Below are positions 12,732 through 23,835 of a stretch of DNA of 64,000 bases, piece by piece. This stretch comes from Lomentospora prolificans (taxonomy: Eukaryota > Ascomycota > Sordariomycetes > Microascales > Microascaceae), in contig JARFXM010000001.1 in assembly GCA_029532625.1 (NCBI GenBank), forward strand, positions 620,001 through 684,000. Direction: 5' to 3'. A program made the position numbers and the translations under genes. The stretch's first letter is position 1. Each line of letters begins with the position of its first letter. A model generated the notes under the pieces. That model was given only the letters and a program-made list of their open reading frames with translations. It did not search any database and was not told the origin of the DNA.

Positions 12732-12962
12732 GAATGGGAACGGCCCGAGGTGAAGGGGGACGAGGAGCAGCATCATCTTCATGAGGAGCATGGCGCTGCG
12801 GTTGTGGAGTCCGGGCCGGCGAAGGGGAAGGGGAAGGGTGATGGCGGGAGCACGAGTGGGAGCCTGAAAGGGTCATTGAAGAAGAGACCTTCGTTTTTGA
12901 AGAACGGGAGTTTGGGGAGGAGAAGCTTGTGGGGACTTTCGTCTTCGCATTCCTCCAAGTGA
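12732..12962 (+). other. In-frame coding-like extension behind the DUF4139 stop codon
   Basis: 76 sense codons in the same frame as the preceding gene, separated from it only by one TAG, ending at TGA. The composition is that of a low-complexity protein tail: acidic/His-rich at first, then Gly/Lys/Ser-rich ending in a basic Ser-rich segment. It has its own internal ATG-free beginning, so it would be translated only by readthrough, by splicing around the TAG, or if the TAG is an error or recent mutation. Confidence 0.5.
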
Positions 12963-13187
12963 AGCGGTATATATTGATTTGGTTGTACTATTAGTTGATG
13001 ACGGATCTGATATATCAAAGTTGGAAGAACAAATTGAATCAAATAGGAATGTTTTCACTATCTGAACCGCGTCGAATAAATTGCAAACACCGTGCCTCCC
13101 GAGAAAACCTTATCACACCGTAGCGCCATGCCACCCGCTAGAATGCCAATACTCGTACAAAAGGCCAGCGACAAACCCGCTCTCTCC

Positions 13188-14501
13188 CTAGAACACCTGC
13201 GGCAACTCAGTCCCCAGGCTCCTCCGCGTGACATCTGCCAGGAGGTTACAAACAGCCTTGGCATCCGTCGTCTCAAAAACCTTGATCCTCGAGTCCGTAA
13301 GCACGAACCCCGGTGACGAGATCCTCGTCACGCGCACGCTAGGATGGAAGAGATTCAGCGCGAGATGCTCGTCCAGGTAGAACGCCAAAGCGTCGATGAA
13401 CGGCTGTTCATCGTCGGCCGAATCGCCTGTTCCGCTATCTTCGGCCTTCCAAGCCCAACCGTCGTCCTCGTGACCTCCTGCGAGGATCTTTCGCGTTCGC
13501 GCGTCGCCCATCCATGGCTTTGGTCCGGCTGCGTCGCGATTTTCTGCTATCGCCTCGCCTGCTAGGACGAATTGCGATATGTCGTCGGGCTGTATCGAGA
13601 TATCTATCGACCGTAGGCCCTGTTGTAACCCCCTTGGTAATCCCTCTTCATCTTCGTCGTCCTCTTGTACTCCATCGGGAATCTCGTCCGCAAGATGCGG
13701 CAGGGAGAAACCCAAGGTAACCACAACCTCCTTGGCTTTCGGACCGGTCTCTGGAACCGTGGCCGTCTTCAACCACGTCTCCCATATACGCACAAGACTG
13801 CGCGTCCCCAGACTCAAGGGGCTAATATGGCAATCAAACACTCCGCTCAGCCACTCGGTAACAATCTTCTTCAACGGCGTCGGCATCCTCAGCAGCAAAA
13901 GCGGAAGCTGCAAGAAATGCGACGGATCGACCTCGCTGGCCCTACCACGCTTCTTCCCCTTCGTCTCCACCCACGTCTGCTCTGGGATATCCTTCTCTTC
14001 CTCGCTCGACAAGTCAGGAAGCAGCATGCCCGTACATGCGGCGTTCTCGTACCGAATGTCGATCCATATGCCCCGCCTCATTCCCAGCAGCCCGATACCG
14101 TCGTTATCCGGCGCGTCGGAACTGAGATCTCGGCTAGGCGGTCGTCTGTCGGGGTCGATTTGCGAGATCACGTCGCTGACTCGCACCCAGTGCAGCTTTA
14201 CGCTTTCGAGACTGCCGGCGTTGCCAATCTCGCTTTGCGTGGGGTCAAGGCCTACGTAGACACCGCGCACAACGTCCCCGATAAGTGTGTCGCGCAGGCG
14301 GTTGCTGAGTGTCCGGAGCATGGCGCCGTGGTCTGACTGCTCGCCGAGGTAGAGGGGGGATACGCGGTGGACGGAGAAGGTGGTGCTGAAGAAGGGGGGT
14401 TGGGGGACTTCTTCGACGATGGCGGCGGGCTCGGCTTCGGAGACGCGGGACTTTCGGGGTCGGCCGCGGCGACCGCCTCCGCGGCCCCGGACGGGAGGCA
14501 T
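13188..14501 (-). CDS. Kinetochore Sim4-complex subunit Fta1-like (CENP-L family)
   Basis: Single exon of 437 aa. The ATG at 14501 is taken as the start; the codon before it is GTG. The N-terminus carries an AT-hook-like GRGGGRRGRPRK stretch suited to DNA contact. It is followed by FFSTTFSVHRVSPLYLG and LRTLSNRLRDTLIGDVVRGV, which resemble the start of the Fta1 domain. The C-terminal half ends with a compact segment (FHPSVRVTRISSPGFVLTDS and DAKAVCNLLADV). Fta1/CENP-L is part of the constitutive centromere-associated network. The assignment rests on remembered similarity in the N-terminal block, so it is moderate. An acidic linker (EDDEDEEG) sits near residue 285. It is convergent with the DUF4139 gene. 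Confidence 0.6.
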   Translation of the reverse strand: MPPVRGRGGGRRGRPRKSRVSEAEPAAIVEEVPQPPFFSTTFSVHRVSPLYLGEQSDHGAMLRTLSNRLRDTLIGDVVRGVYVGLDPTQSEIGNAGSLESVKLHWVRVSDVISQIDPDRRPPSRDLSSDAPDNDGIGLLGMRRGIWIDIRYENAACTGMLLPDLSSEEEKDIPEQTWVETKGKKRGRASEVDPSHFLQLPLLLLRMPTPLKKIVTEWLSGVFDCHISPLSLGTRSLVRIWETWLKTATVPETGPKAKEVVVTLGFSLPHLADEIPDGVQEDDEDEEGLPRGLQQGLRSIDISIQPDDISQFVLAGEAIAENRDAAGPKPWMGDARTRKILAGGHEDDGWAWKAEDSGTGDSADDEQPFIDALAFYLDEHLALNLFHPSVRVTRISSPGFVLTDSRIKVFETTDAKAVCNLLADVTRRSLGTELPQVF

Positions 14502-15490
14502 CACAGCTGAGTTAAGAATGAGCTTATGTGGGATTTCAAAGGCTGGATGTGGTTTGGATGGGGAAGCTGGAAAGTGTCGCGTGGGCCCACTACTGTTCGC
14601 AGTACTTGTGGAATGGGTTACGGCCGACCTTGGTATCAGGCGCGTGTTTGGCGCGTATTATCGCGATCCCTTCTTTGGGGCAAGCGACGTCGTGGTGGTA
14701 TCTGAATTGGTCTCGCGAGCTTGGAAGTGGTTGAATGGGTGATGGAGGTTTGTTTGGTGACTTCCAAAAACGGATTAAGAGTGGGCCAGAGCATGGGTTG
14801 TATTGTCAGGTGATACCAGCTGGAGACATTTGTTCAGTAGCTGCTGCGGCGACATACATTGAAGATCGAATGGCTCATGCTGGCTCTGCTGACTACAGTC
14901 ACTGGCCTATGCCCCCGCACCTCTCTGCCCCTCCTTCCCCCACTACAATGTATCGTATCCGCGCCGAGGATCCAGACCAACTGTTGCCTTCGCTCCCTTG
15001 CCTCCTCTCTCCTCTCCTCACCTGCTCCCCAACCTCAGCGTTGCATTCGTCAACTCCAAGAACCCACAGACACCTCGCGCCGTGCTAGCCTACCCGTCCC
15101 TCCAACGGGATTGGATTGGATGGCCACACCTCTCCCTCTCGGCGCAAAAGCCACTCGTGTGATTGGAATATCAGCTAGATGGGGGGAGGAGGGGGGGGGG
15201 GGGAAGGATACCAACTATATCCCCGTTTCGTCGACTACTAGCCAGCTACGCATCCCGCTCCGCCTTGGGTTTCCCAATTTAGATCGCCGACCTTGCCAAC
15301 ATGGGCGCCCCAGTCGCATCTTCTCCCCGTAACCAACCAGGTGCTGCCTATCCATGATGTCGCCTCGTCCTTTGTGAAGCGTTGATACTGCGAACTATCA
15401 GAATAAGACTTGTGAAAATTGTTATCTTCTTAGTGAATAGGCCTTTCTTTTTTTTTTTGTTTTTAATTCTTTTTTGATTCACTTTCTACA
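14502..15490. other. Divergent intergenic region
   Basis: Lies between the Fta1-like gene (-) and the HET gene (+) and should hold both promoters. It contains a purine tract with a G13 run at 15191-15203 and a T-rich stretch just before the ATG at 15491. No gene is seen. Confidence 0.5.
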
Positions 15491-17308
15491 ATGTCCAAGT
15501 CTTCGTTCATATACGCGCCGCTGGCAGAGTCGGCCGAGATTCGCCTCCTCGAGATTCTGCCGGCGCGCGACCCAGATGAGCCCATTTCCGCGAGGCTATA
15601 TATCCAGTCGCTCGTCAACCCGGATATGATCGCCCCCTATACGGCGCTTTCCTACACATGGGGCGACCCGGATGATACTGTTCCTATAGTCGTTGACAAC
15701 CATGGGCTGCAAGTCACCCGGAACCTGGAGGCCGCGCTTCGGCGCTACCGGGATGAGCTTCCTTTCGCCAATAAAGACGCCTGCTCCACCAACGGCAATC
15801 GCGGGCCTACAAATCTCCTATGGGCCGATGCGATTTGTATCAACCAGTTTAACAGCATTGAAAAGAGCGCGCAGGTCGCGCAAATGTCCACCATCTACAC
15901 TAGCGCCGCTTCCGTCTTCGCCTGGCTGGGCCCGGCGACAGATGAGAGCCATCTAGCTTTCGACAAGATAGGAGCCGTTATGGACAGGTACCACCGTATT
16001 ATGGGCGCAGACCCACCGAACAAGGTGCCTAGGTGGGCAGCTAGGCTTATGGTAGATGAGCTAATGCTCTGCGAGGGCGACGAGGAGGATGAGGCGACGT
16101 GGAGATCTGTCCAGGCGCTGTTTGAGCGCGAATGGTGGTCGCGCGTGTGGGTGGCGCAGGAGGCTACCACCAGAGTTCCGACTTGGCTGATTTGCGGCAA
16201 GGACAAGGTGAAATTGGATGATGTCATGACTTTTACCGTTCTAGCTGCTATGAACGAGCAGGAAGACGAAGATGCTGCGACACGGGTATACCGGATATCT
16301 CCGTTTGCATACACCCTCGATAGCCTGCGTTCTCAACGGGCTACCCAAGGGTCCGACAGCGAGCTCTTGAACACACTGATGTCGTGTCGGCACTACGACG
16401 CGACGGATGCCCGCGACAAGGTCTACGGCGTGCTGGGAATGGTTTCCCCTAGGAGCTCATGGAAACTGTTGGCGGACTACAGCAGAGATATCCTTGACGT
16501 ATACAGCGATGTGGTGCAGTACCAGCTCGAGACGTCTGGATACGAGGGCAAGCTCGACTTCCTGGGAGCCGACGGACTGCCCGAGGGTGGCATCACAGGC
16601 TTACCTTCTTGGATGCCGGATTGGCGCTACCGCGACAGGTATCACGTCCCACTTAAGAAGTTTCTCGATGATGAGGCTACCACCCCGCGACCTGGACGAC
16701 AAAAGTCCGAATCCTGTGTCTATAGTGCTAGCGGTACAGCCGAAGCTTTGTTCAATCTCGGCATCAATCCGTCCGCTGTAGCTGCCATCGATGGCCGCTC
16801 CCTCCGGGTCAAGGGGTTCCGCGTGGGCTTTCTCTACGACATCCAACCCATCTTCGAACCAGGGAAGGCAACAGTGATCAGTGACTGGCGCTCCTCCCTC
16901 CATCCCGGAGTGTACTTCACTGGTGAAACCGAGCTCGAAGCCTTCAATCGCCTCATCGTCGCGGACATCGATCAAGACATCCGCACCGCCCCCCTCAAAG
17001 ACTCGGAGTCTCCCGCCAACGGCGTCTCCCACGAAGACACACTCATCGCCTGTTCCGGCCGGCGCCTGGCGCGCGTCGTCCAGAAGGACTGGAGGACCGA
17101 CGGGCTTGCCCTTGTGCCGCAGTGCGTGCGTGAGGGCGACCAAGTCTTTGTCCTGCTCGGCGGGCAGGTGCTGTACGTGTTGAGGAATTTAGGTGGTGGG
17201 ACCTACAAGTTTGTTGGCGAATGCTATGTCCATGGGATGATGGACGGGGAGGTGCTGGACATGCTTAAGACGGGGTTGGTGAAGGTTCTCGAGGTTACGA
17301 TTCGATGA
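15491..17308 (+). CDS. HET-domain (heterokaryon incompatibility) protein
   Basis: Intronless, 605 aa. The HET domain begins with YTALSYTWGDP at about residues 50-60 and continues through LLWADAICINQ at about 109-119, the STIYTSAASVFAWLG block near 140 and the WWSRVWVAQEA block near 215. Further down, CRHYDATDARDKVYGVLGM (about 298-316) is the conserved segment found after the HET domain in this class. The C-terminal third contains the usual GDQVFVLLGG motif seen in many HET proteins. Proteins of this type trigger regulated cell death or allorecognition in filamentous ascomycetes; whether this one is a polymorphic het locus cannot be seen from one sequence. The 3' end faces the 1420-aa gene with a gap of about 560 bp. 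Confidence 0.93.
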   Translation: MSKSSFIYAPLAESAEIRLLEILPARDPDEPISARLYIQSLVNPDMIAPYTALSYTWGDPDDTVPIVVDNHGLQVTRNLEAALRRYRDELPFANKDACSTNGNRGPTNLLWADAICINQFNSIEKSAQVAQMSTIYTSAASVFAWLGPATDESHLAFDKIGAVMDRYHRIMGADPPNKVPRWAARLMVDELMLCEGDEEDEATWRSVQALFEREWWSRVWVAQEATTRVPTWLICGKDKVKLDDVMTFTVLAAMNEQEDEDAATRVYRISPFAYTLDSLRSQRATQGSDSELLNTLMSCRHYDATDARDKVYGVLGMVSPRSSWKLLADYSRDILDVYSDVVQYQLETSGYEGKLDFLGADGLPEGGITGLPSWMPDWRYRDRYHVPLKKFLDDEATTPRPGRQKSESCVYSASGTAEALFNLGINPSAVAAIDGRSLRVKGFRVGFLYDIQPIFEPGKATVISDWRSSLHPGVYFTGETELEAFNRLIVADIDQDIRTAPLKDSESPANGVSHEDTLIACSGRRLARVVQKDWRTDGLALVPQCVREGDQVFVLLGGQVLYVLRNLGGGTYKFVGECYVHGMMDGEVLDMLKTGLVKVLEVTIR

Positions 17309-17866
17309 GACTTTTTTTTGATGGCATGTATGCCAGGTTGTTGTGTTTTATTCATTTTCATCGAGTGATACCTTTCATACTTGCCGGTGGGTGCTGGAGG
17401 AAGGAAACTTTGGTCTCCTTCGGATTCGAATTGGCTTCTACTTTTATCTTTCAGCCGTTCCCTATTGATTAGGAGTAGCTCTCGTAATGCGGGGACGCTA
17501 TAGCCCAAGCTTGGAATGAACACGCCCACATCTTCCAACGTACTACTACGACGTCCACCTTGCACGTATTGACGTAGACCGCACACCGTCGGCGACCATC
17601 CTCACTTGTATCTCGGGCATGGCAGAACAGCAACTAACCCACTCAGTGAAGCATGATGTCTATGTTACTAGTTTTTTATTCTGTACCGGCGAAGGCACGC
17701 ATGCTATAACCACCCATCCTCACTAGCACAGTTTTACTCCAAGAGTCCAAGACGATTGGGACATAGCAGGGCCGCCTCCCATCATCCTCGTATATATAAG
17801 TGAGTCCTCCAAAAGATTGACCGGATCCAATCCCGTTGACCCGGATTAGTACGACGTAAGCAATCT
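17309..17866. other. Convergent intergenic region
   Basis: 3' flanks of the HET gene and of the large minus-strand gene; no further gene or repeat recognised. Confidence 0.5.
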
Positions 17867-20800
17867 TCAAAAAATATCGTAGGCTTTGCAAATGTTTTGG
17901 TACGTAATTCCTACACTCTGCATTCGTTTCTTGAAGGAAGAAATGTGCTTCGCCGCGAAGTGCCGCCCTGTCTTAGGGTGGGGCATATGCACCACGAAGA
18001 TGTGTCTCTCCAGATCTTGAGGTCGAAAGTGTCCCCGGTTCTGGTCGTACGAGAATCGCACCTCGGACCCTTGGACCGGGACGGAGGCCCAGCCTAGTAC
18101 GGCCATGAACTCCCGGAAGGACTCGGCGGTCACGACGTTGGGGCGCTGTAATATGTCGAGTTCGCGATTGAAGAAGCATTCAAAGGTGTCCCTGACCGAT
18201 CTTTTCTGGCTGCATTTTTGTATTAGTAAAATAACAGACTAGAACGTCATAACAATTCTTGGGGGGTTGGGCAGGAGTAGAGCTGATGATGTAGTGGGTG
18301 AACAGGAAAGGCAACGGAACCCTTCTGCGGCGACGAACGGTGGAGAGAGAAAGTGACCAGCGAAGAACGGCATAGACAATTTCAACGTACATTTTTACCC
18401 TTCCATCCAAGGTCTGAGTGTTCATGGCCTCTGGCGCCCTTTGTATCGTGCGAACAAGCCTTTGCTGGTGCCATTGGGGGACCTCTTTTTTGCATCGACG
18501 CGTTCCGGTTGCCAAATCATCGTATCCCTCGAAGTCGTCGACAACCTCCTTCCAGGAAGCATCGTCAAGGGCCTGGAACCACCAGTAGTGGAAGGTTCGG
18601 TCCGGTTGGGCCACGTCTAGCATTTGTAGGTCGTCCGCCACATCATCCACCTCATCTTCGCTGTCGTCGATATCGGGGACCGGTATTTTGGGTACATCAG
18701 CTGGCCGAGGCTCGCGAACTATCGGTGCCTGTTCTTTCCGGTCCACCCGCGTACCTTGCTGGATTTCAGAGGTTGGTTCAGGTTCAAGGCTCGCAGCTTT
18801 GTTTGCTTTCTTTTTCTGCCGCGCCCAGAACTGTCGTTTGAATCCAGGGGGTAGCTGAGGTCCAAATGCCACGGCTTGGGAAAGGGTAAGGTCAGCAGAC
18901 GTTAGCAGCTATCTCATGGATCTTTGCCGTCGCAATCATCTGTTCATGGGCGTTGTCCTCACCTTTTTGTTTTTGATTTCGTCTATATGAGACGGGAATC
19001 TCGTCGCCGCCTCTAAAAATGTAAGCAAGCAGTGACGGGAGCAGGGCCGAGCAGTTTTTGAATTCTTTTATACGAGCCTCCTCCTCGCGAATGGCATTCA
19101 GAACACATGCTACTGCCAGAATGTCCGATTTCAGAATATATTCCCAATTATCTGAGAGGTGGGCCGGAATTGAGCCATCCCGTATAACGATTTTGGCAAA
19201 CATATCGTAAGGCATCAGTTTGGTGTATTTGTTGTACTGACTCTTGATCACGTCCCGGGGCCCAGTCCGCAGGAAGCGCCTCAGGGGATGTATCTTTTGC
19301 TGGAACCCCAAATAGTCCAGGAGCGTAACGGGAAGTCCGATAGAAACTTGAAAAGCCGACCAGTGTTTCCCAATTTCTTCGTGGGGGAGGGGCCACGAAC
19401 GTCTAAAGTAGGGCAGAGATTTTATAAACGGCCCATCGCCGGTGGCATTTTCGCATCTAAGATACTGGGCGAGCTCTACCCAGAAGTCCTGTAGTGCACT
19501 CAGGGTTCGCTCTTCGTCTTCGTCCGTGTAGTTACCTGAGGCGGACCTCCTGTTTGCCCATCGGTTCTGTTGTTGATATAGGCGTCCAATAATCTCCGGA
19601 CTTATCCTGTTCTCTATGGGAAACTCATCGAGTGTATTCAATCGTCTCCAGATCAAACTCTCGGACTCCGATGTCCATTCGGCCAGGATCTGCATCTGCC
19701 GAAAGCAGCTGCTGGTCTCCCACTCGATATGGTGTCCGGTTGTTGGCGCAAATGAGTAAGGTCGAATTGTATTTTCCTGCTCAACAAGCAGGTAGATCGC
19801 CGACATGCTATCCAAGAGTTCGGCGACATGGGGCGTGATTGCCTGGAAGCTCTCTTCTTCTATTTCTAGCGCCCTTCTGAGCGCGGCAATCCGTCGAAGA
19901 AGTTTGCCGAGAGAAATGACGTTGATAATGGCGTCCGACGACAAGAACTCGACCAGAAGCTTGTGCAAGGACCTCACTAACTCGATATTCTTGAGTGCCC
20001 TGGCCCCTCTGGCGTTGCGGACGAGCTTGAGTTTCGGGAAGTGCCTAAGACTTCGTCTAAGCTTTCGAATCTGTACTCTCTCCCGAACTGTCTCTCCTCC
20101 CATAAGCCGCTTTGGGAGATACCGGTAGACACCCTCTTTGTCTTTCAGGCCATCCTTATCCACCTTCAAGACTAGCGGGTGCCGAGCCTTGTAATACCTT
20201 CTGAGAGCGGGCGTTGATGGTACGAGGCATCTCCTTGTGATCATGGTAATGTAATGTGCACAGGCTAACATCCCTCGCACTTGGATGCGAAGAGAATAAT
20301 TATTTCTGATACCCGCAGTGTAATGGCGCGGCGCTTCCAACTCCTTTTCAAACTCCCACCAGTCCTTAACCCAAGCACGCTTTTGGGTGTAAGGCTTCGT
20401 CCAATCTTCCGCACTCCCCTTTTGTTGTTTAGATTTACGCACTTCCTCCACCGTTTTTGCCCAATCATCCACTTCGGAGAGATATGCGCCGATATCCATA
20501 GACCAACGTTCTGCCTCGTACCTCAGTATCGCAGCATTGTCCAAGTTTCTCTCAAGTACCTTCTTTGTACCATCCTTGTGACTCTCCAAAAACTCGTCTA
20601 GATCCGCTCGAGCGTTGTCGACATAAGTGAGCAGCAATATCTCCGTGATGCCCTTTCGGAACATGCTTCGTAACGCATCAACGAACAGATCTTTCTTCAT
20701 ATCCTCGTCGTTGACGAGATTGTGGAAGAGGTTGCTGTAGTGTTGGTCGAGCTCTTCTTGGACACGCCTATGAAAGTACTCGGGCGAGTGGACGAGTTCG

Positions 20801-22398
20801 TACAGATGCTCCACGACGCTATCAATCTGCACGGCGAGGCAGTTGGTAATGAGTTTTGACTGGGGCTTACCGGGCCTCACCCGCTGCACATAATTTTGAA
20901 ACGGTGTGGAAGCTAGAAGAGACGAGACGGCCTGGTCTCGAGTGCCAAAGGAGAGCTCTCTCTCCGCCCAAGCCGCATCACTGCGTAATTGCGCGGGGGA
21001 AATGGCAGGAAGCCCGGCTTGTATACGAGATGGCCTATAGAAGTCTAGCGTGACGTTGAAACCCGCACTTTTCAAGAGCCTCAGGCATAGGTGCCGTAGG
21101 AACGTATACGTTAAGACTTGGGCCTTTAGAGCCACCCAGAGATCTCCAGGATAGAGGCATTGAAATGATTCATTTTTAAGCCTCATGGACTCGCAGGTCT
21201 CCATCTTGTAAGGTGCCATGTATAATGGCATATCCGTATGATTGGCAAAGTCATGATCACTTTCGTCCGGGACGGCCCAGTAATAGAAGTGAAGAGAGAA
21301 CGGGCCGGTCAGAATCCGCAAAGCTCGACCTAGGTAGGTTGACTGAAAATCTTGGAGCAGCCAATGTATTGGCGCAACAGTGGTACGGCTGTGAATAAAT
21401 TGCATAAGCCGGATGGGATCCCCCAGTTCTTCCAGGTTGATATGAGGCACGAGATACAGAGGCGCTACCTCCTTTGTCCAAGCGTCGTATTCCGCATGGT
21501 GTTTCTTCGGGGGGATAACCTTCGGGAGTGTCTTCCTTTGACGAAGCGCTTCCAGCTCCCTATCATCCATCCTTGAGTGGACAAGATGAATCTTGTCATG
21601 CAATTTCAGTGTCGGAGTTTCGGGCCAGAGGGGCTCGGCTGAGTTTTCGACGCCCTTGAATTCGGACTCGAAATGATGGAGATCGGATACAGCACGCGTC
21701 GGGATTGGCACCTCTTTATTCGCTAGAGGCTTCAAATCGGGATCTTGAGCGAGAGTGGCGTCCCAAGCCGCGGATAACAAGTCGTGGAGGGCCGTCTGCG
21801 AATCTGGAGCACCAGCTTGTCTGCTCGGTCGCTCGGCCAGCTCCTCGACGTGCCTTTTCAGCTCCTGTATCCGACCATTCATTGGACCCCTCGTCCAGTT
21901 ATACCAGATATTCACGCTCTTCCACATATTTTCTATGACCGGGTGGTATTTTGTCAGACCTGGGGTCCGATTCGTGGCGACCCCATCCTCCATGATCGGG
22001 GGTTGGTCGAGATCAGCGTCGCCCACGGTGTTAATGTTGCAGAGATGGCCTGGTTTTGGCCATTTTGTCATATATTGGTCTGGAAGAAGGGAGTATTGGT
22101 TGTTGTCTTTGAAAGGATTGGGAATTAACCAGTCTTGATTGGGGCCGTACGGATGATAACATAGGGGATCGGTCTCAGTCCCCGTGGGATACCACGTCAT
22201 GCGGTCAAACTTCCATTTCTCACGATCAGGTAGGTCTTCCTCGAGCTTCGTGTCGTAAAATACCTTGCTTCCGGCCCCAAACTCTTCTTGTTCCAAGCAA
22301 GGATCGTTAGCGCTGTAAAGGATGCCGGGGGGTGTTTGGGGTCTGGACGGCCCGGCTCTTCGGCGCTGACGTGGAAATTGAATTCGCGATCCACTCAT
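17867..22398 (-). CDS. Very large fungal protein with HicA-like C-terminal domain, function unknown
   Basis: Proposed three-exon gene (22398-18963, 18874-18391, 18209-17867) of about 1420 aa. Exon 1 alone is open for 1168 codons. The next open frame has no ATG, starts only 20 bp behind the first stop and continues in frame if a GTGAGG donor at 18962 joins an AAG acceptor at 18875, with a TGCTGAC branch site about 15 nt upstream. The second intron (18390-18210) is a normal GTACGT...CAG. The protein is rich in Trp, Arg and Glu, with helical segments and a very basic stretch (about residues 740-800), an acidic linker (IDDSEDEVDD) and a final 90-residue module. That module's order (SFREFMAVLGW, GSEVRFSY, FVVHMPHP, then a helix FKKRMQSVGI) resembles the HicA/YcfA double-stranded RNA-binding fold. 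I recognise no family for the rest. If the AAG join is wrong, these are two adjacent frames. Confidence 0.6.
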
Positions 22399-22883
22399 AT
22401 TGTGGAAAGGTGCCAGGAACAGTCCTCGGCGGCGAATGGGATATTGACGAATCGCAATGCTAACTGGAGAAAAAGCCTGACGAGGCGTTTCGTGTGATCA
22501 AGATTCAATTTGCTATGGAGGTGGATTTTTCATGATAAGTCTAGCTGAAGGGATATGATTACATGAAAATATGATATCATGGGCAGTTATGCGGCAAAAA
22601 AAGAAGAAAAGAAAAAGAGAAAGAGAATTGTCTCCGTCTATGCTCCATAAAGGAACCGGGAATGATTCTCACAAAGCTGACAAATGGGGTTTTGCGGGAT
22701 GGCGAGGAATGGACGAAGGACGAAGTACGAGGTAAAGAAAGCGTACGACATAGGCGCCTTTATCCTGGGCATCGTATAACTTCTGGAGTAGAATGTCTGT
22801 GGTCGGAATGGATACATAGGTGGTATATCTATGTCCCAGAAAGTGCGGGACCACCGCTGGTATGCTCAATCCTGCTGAATCGA
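22399..22883. other. Intergenic region between two minus-strand genes
   Basis: Promoter region of the large gene and 3' flank of the Met8-like gene. An A/G-rich stretch lies at about 22595-22630. No gene is seen. Confidence 0.5.
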
Positions 22884-23835
22884 TCATGCACCGACACTGA
22901 AACCGAAAGATCCATCAAAAAGATCGAGCCGCTGTGGCTCGGGATAGCCTTGTGCGAGGCGGAGTTCATCAAAGGACGGTACTTTGTTCTCGGGATAGTA
23001 ACGTAGGAGGAAATCCATGTCCGCCTCAGTAAGCTGGCACATTTCCTCCCAGGAATACGTGTCGCTGACCCGTGTCATCCTGAATGAATCTATGTCAGTA
23101 CGGAAGGAAAAGGGAAAGAGAAAGAGGAGTTCAAACGTGGTGCAACTAACCAGGCCATTCGCTTGGCACCGTCAGCATGCCCTGGTGCGACAGCCCGGAG
23201 CTTTGTCCGAAGCACGCCAATGGTCTCGATAGCGTTTCCAGCATTTGGAGGGAGCTTCTTCGCGATGAGCCTCCGGATCAAAGCCGCGAGTCTTGGTCCC
23301 TTGCCGTTCGTGCTAACCATGATCTGCAGGGGTCCATCGCGGTGCACGCTACCAAAGAAGAAGTCGCACTCCGAGGGTACGTCTGCAATGTTAGCCGGGA
23401 TACGGCGCTCCTTGCAGAGCTTCCAGATGGCCGTGGACGCGGCTGGGTCATCGACCGCCACGAGTACCATGTCTGCATCGTCAAGATCTGACGGCTCAAA
23501 ATTCCGCGCTACATGCTTGACTTGGCCTTCCGCTACTCGGAAGGCTACCTCTGCATTTAGACCGGAACTGGGGCAAACCACTGTGACAATGGCATCCGCG
23601 TTGAGGCAATGGATGATGCGTCCGGCAGCAACCTAGAAGCTGGACTTAGCTTGTGATGACAATAAAGGATCCGTCCCTACTGGAAAAGAAAATCGGAATA
23701 TAAAAGCTATTTTGGGCGTGGATGCCTTACCTCTCCGCCACCCACGATGAGAATCTGCTTGCCCTTCGCCTGCCACGCAAGAATAAGGCTGCCCCCGGGT
23801 TGCACTTGGGGGAACTCGCTCTTCTTTGAGGCCAT
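22884..23835 (-). CDS. met8: Siroheme synthase Met8-like (precorrin-2 dehydrogenase/ferrochelatase)
   Basis: Three exons (23835-23731, 23632-23151, 23079-22884) encode 260 aa. The NAD-binding loop ILIVGGGEVAAGRI spans the first junction (residues about 29-42). The middle contains ADMVLVAVDD and the family signature NIADVPSECDFFFGSV, followed by MVSTNGKGPRLAALIRR, which is the dimerisation segment. The enzyme oxidises precorrin-2 to sirohydrochlorin and inserts iron, giving siroheme for sulfite and nitrite reductases. The start at 23835 gives MASKKSEFPQVQPGGSLILAW, the usual short lead before the Rossmann fold. The second intron uses a slightly unusual GTTAGT donor, but the join restores a Trp codon. 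Confidence 0.9.

Noticed and set aside
18180..18872. Separate gene starting MAFGPQ
   Set aside because: The first codon is GTG, not ATG; it lies 20 bp behind the preceding stop and joins the upstream frame through a plausible intron.
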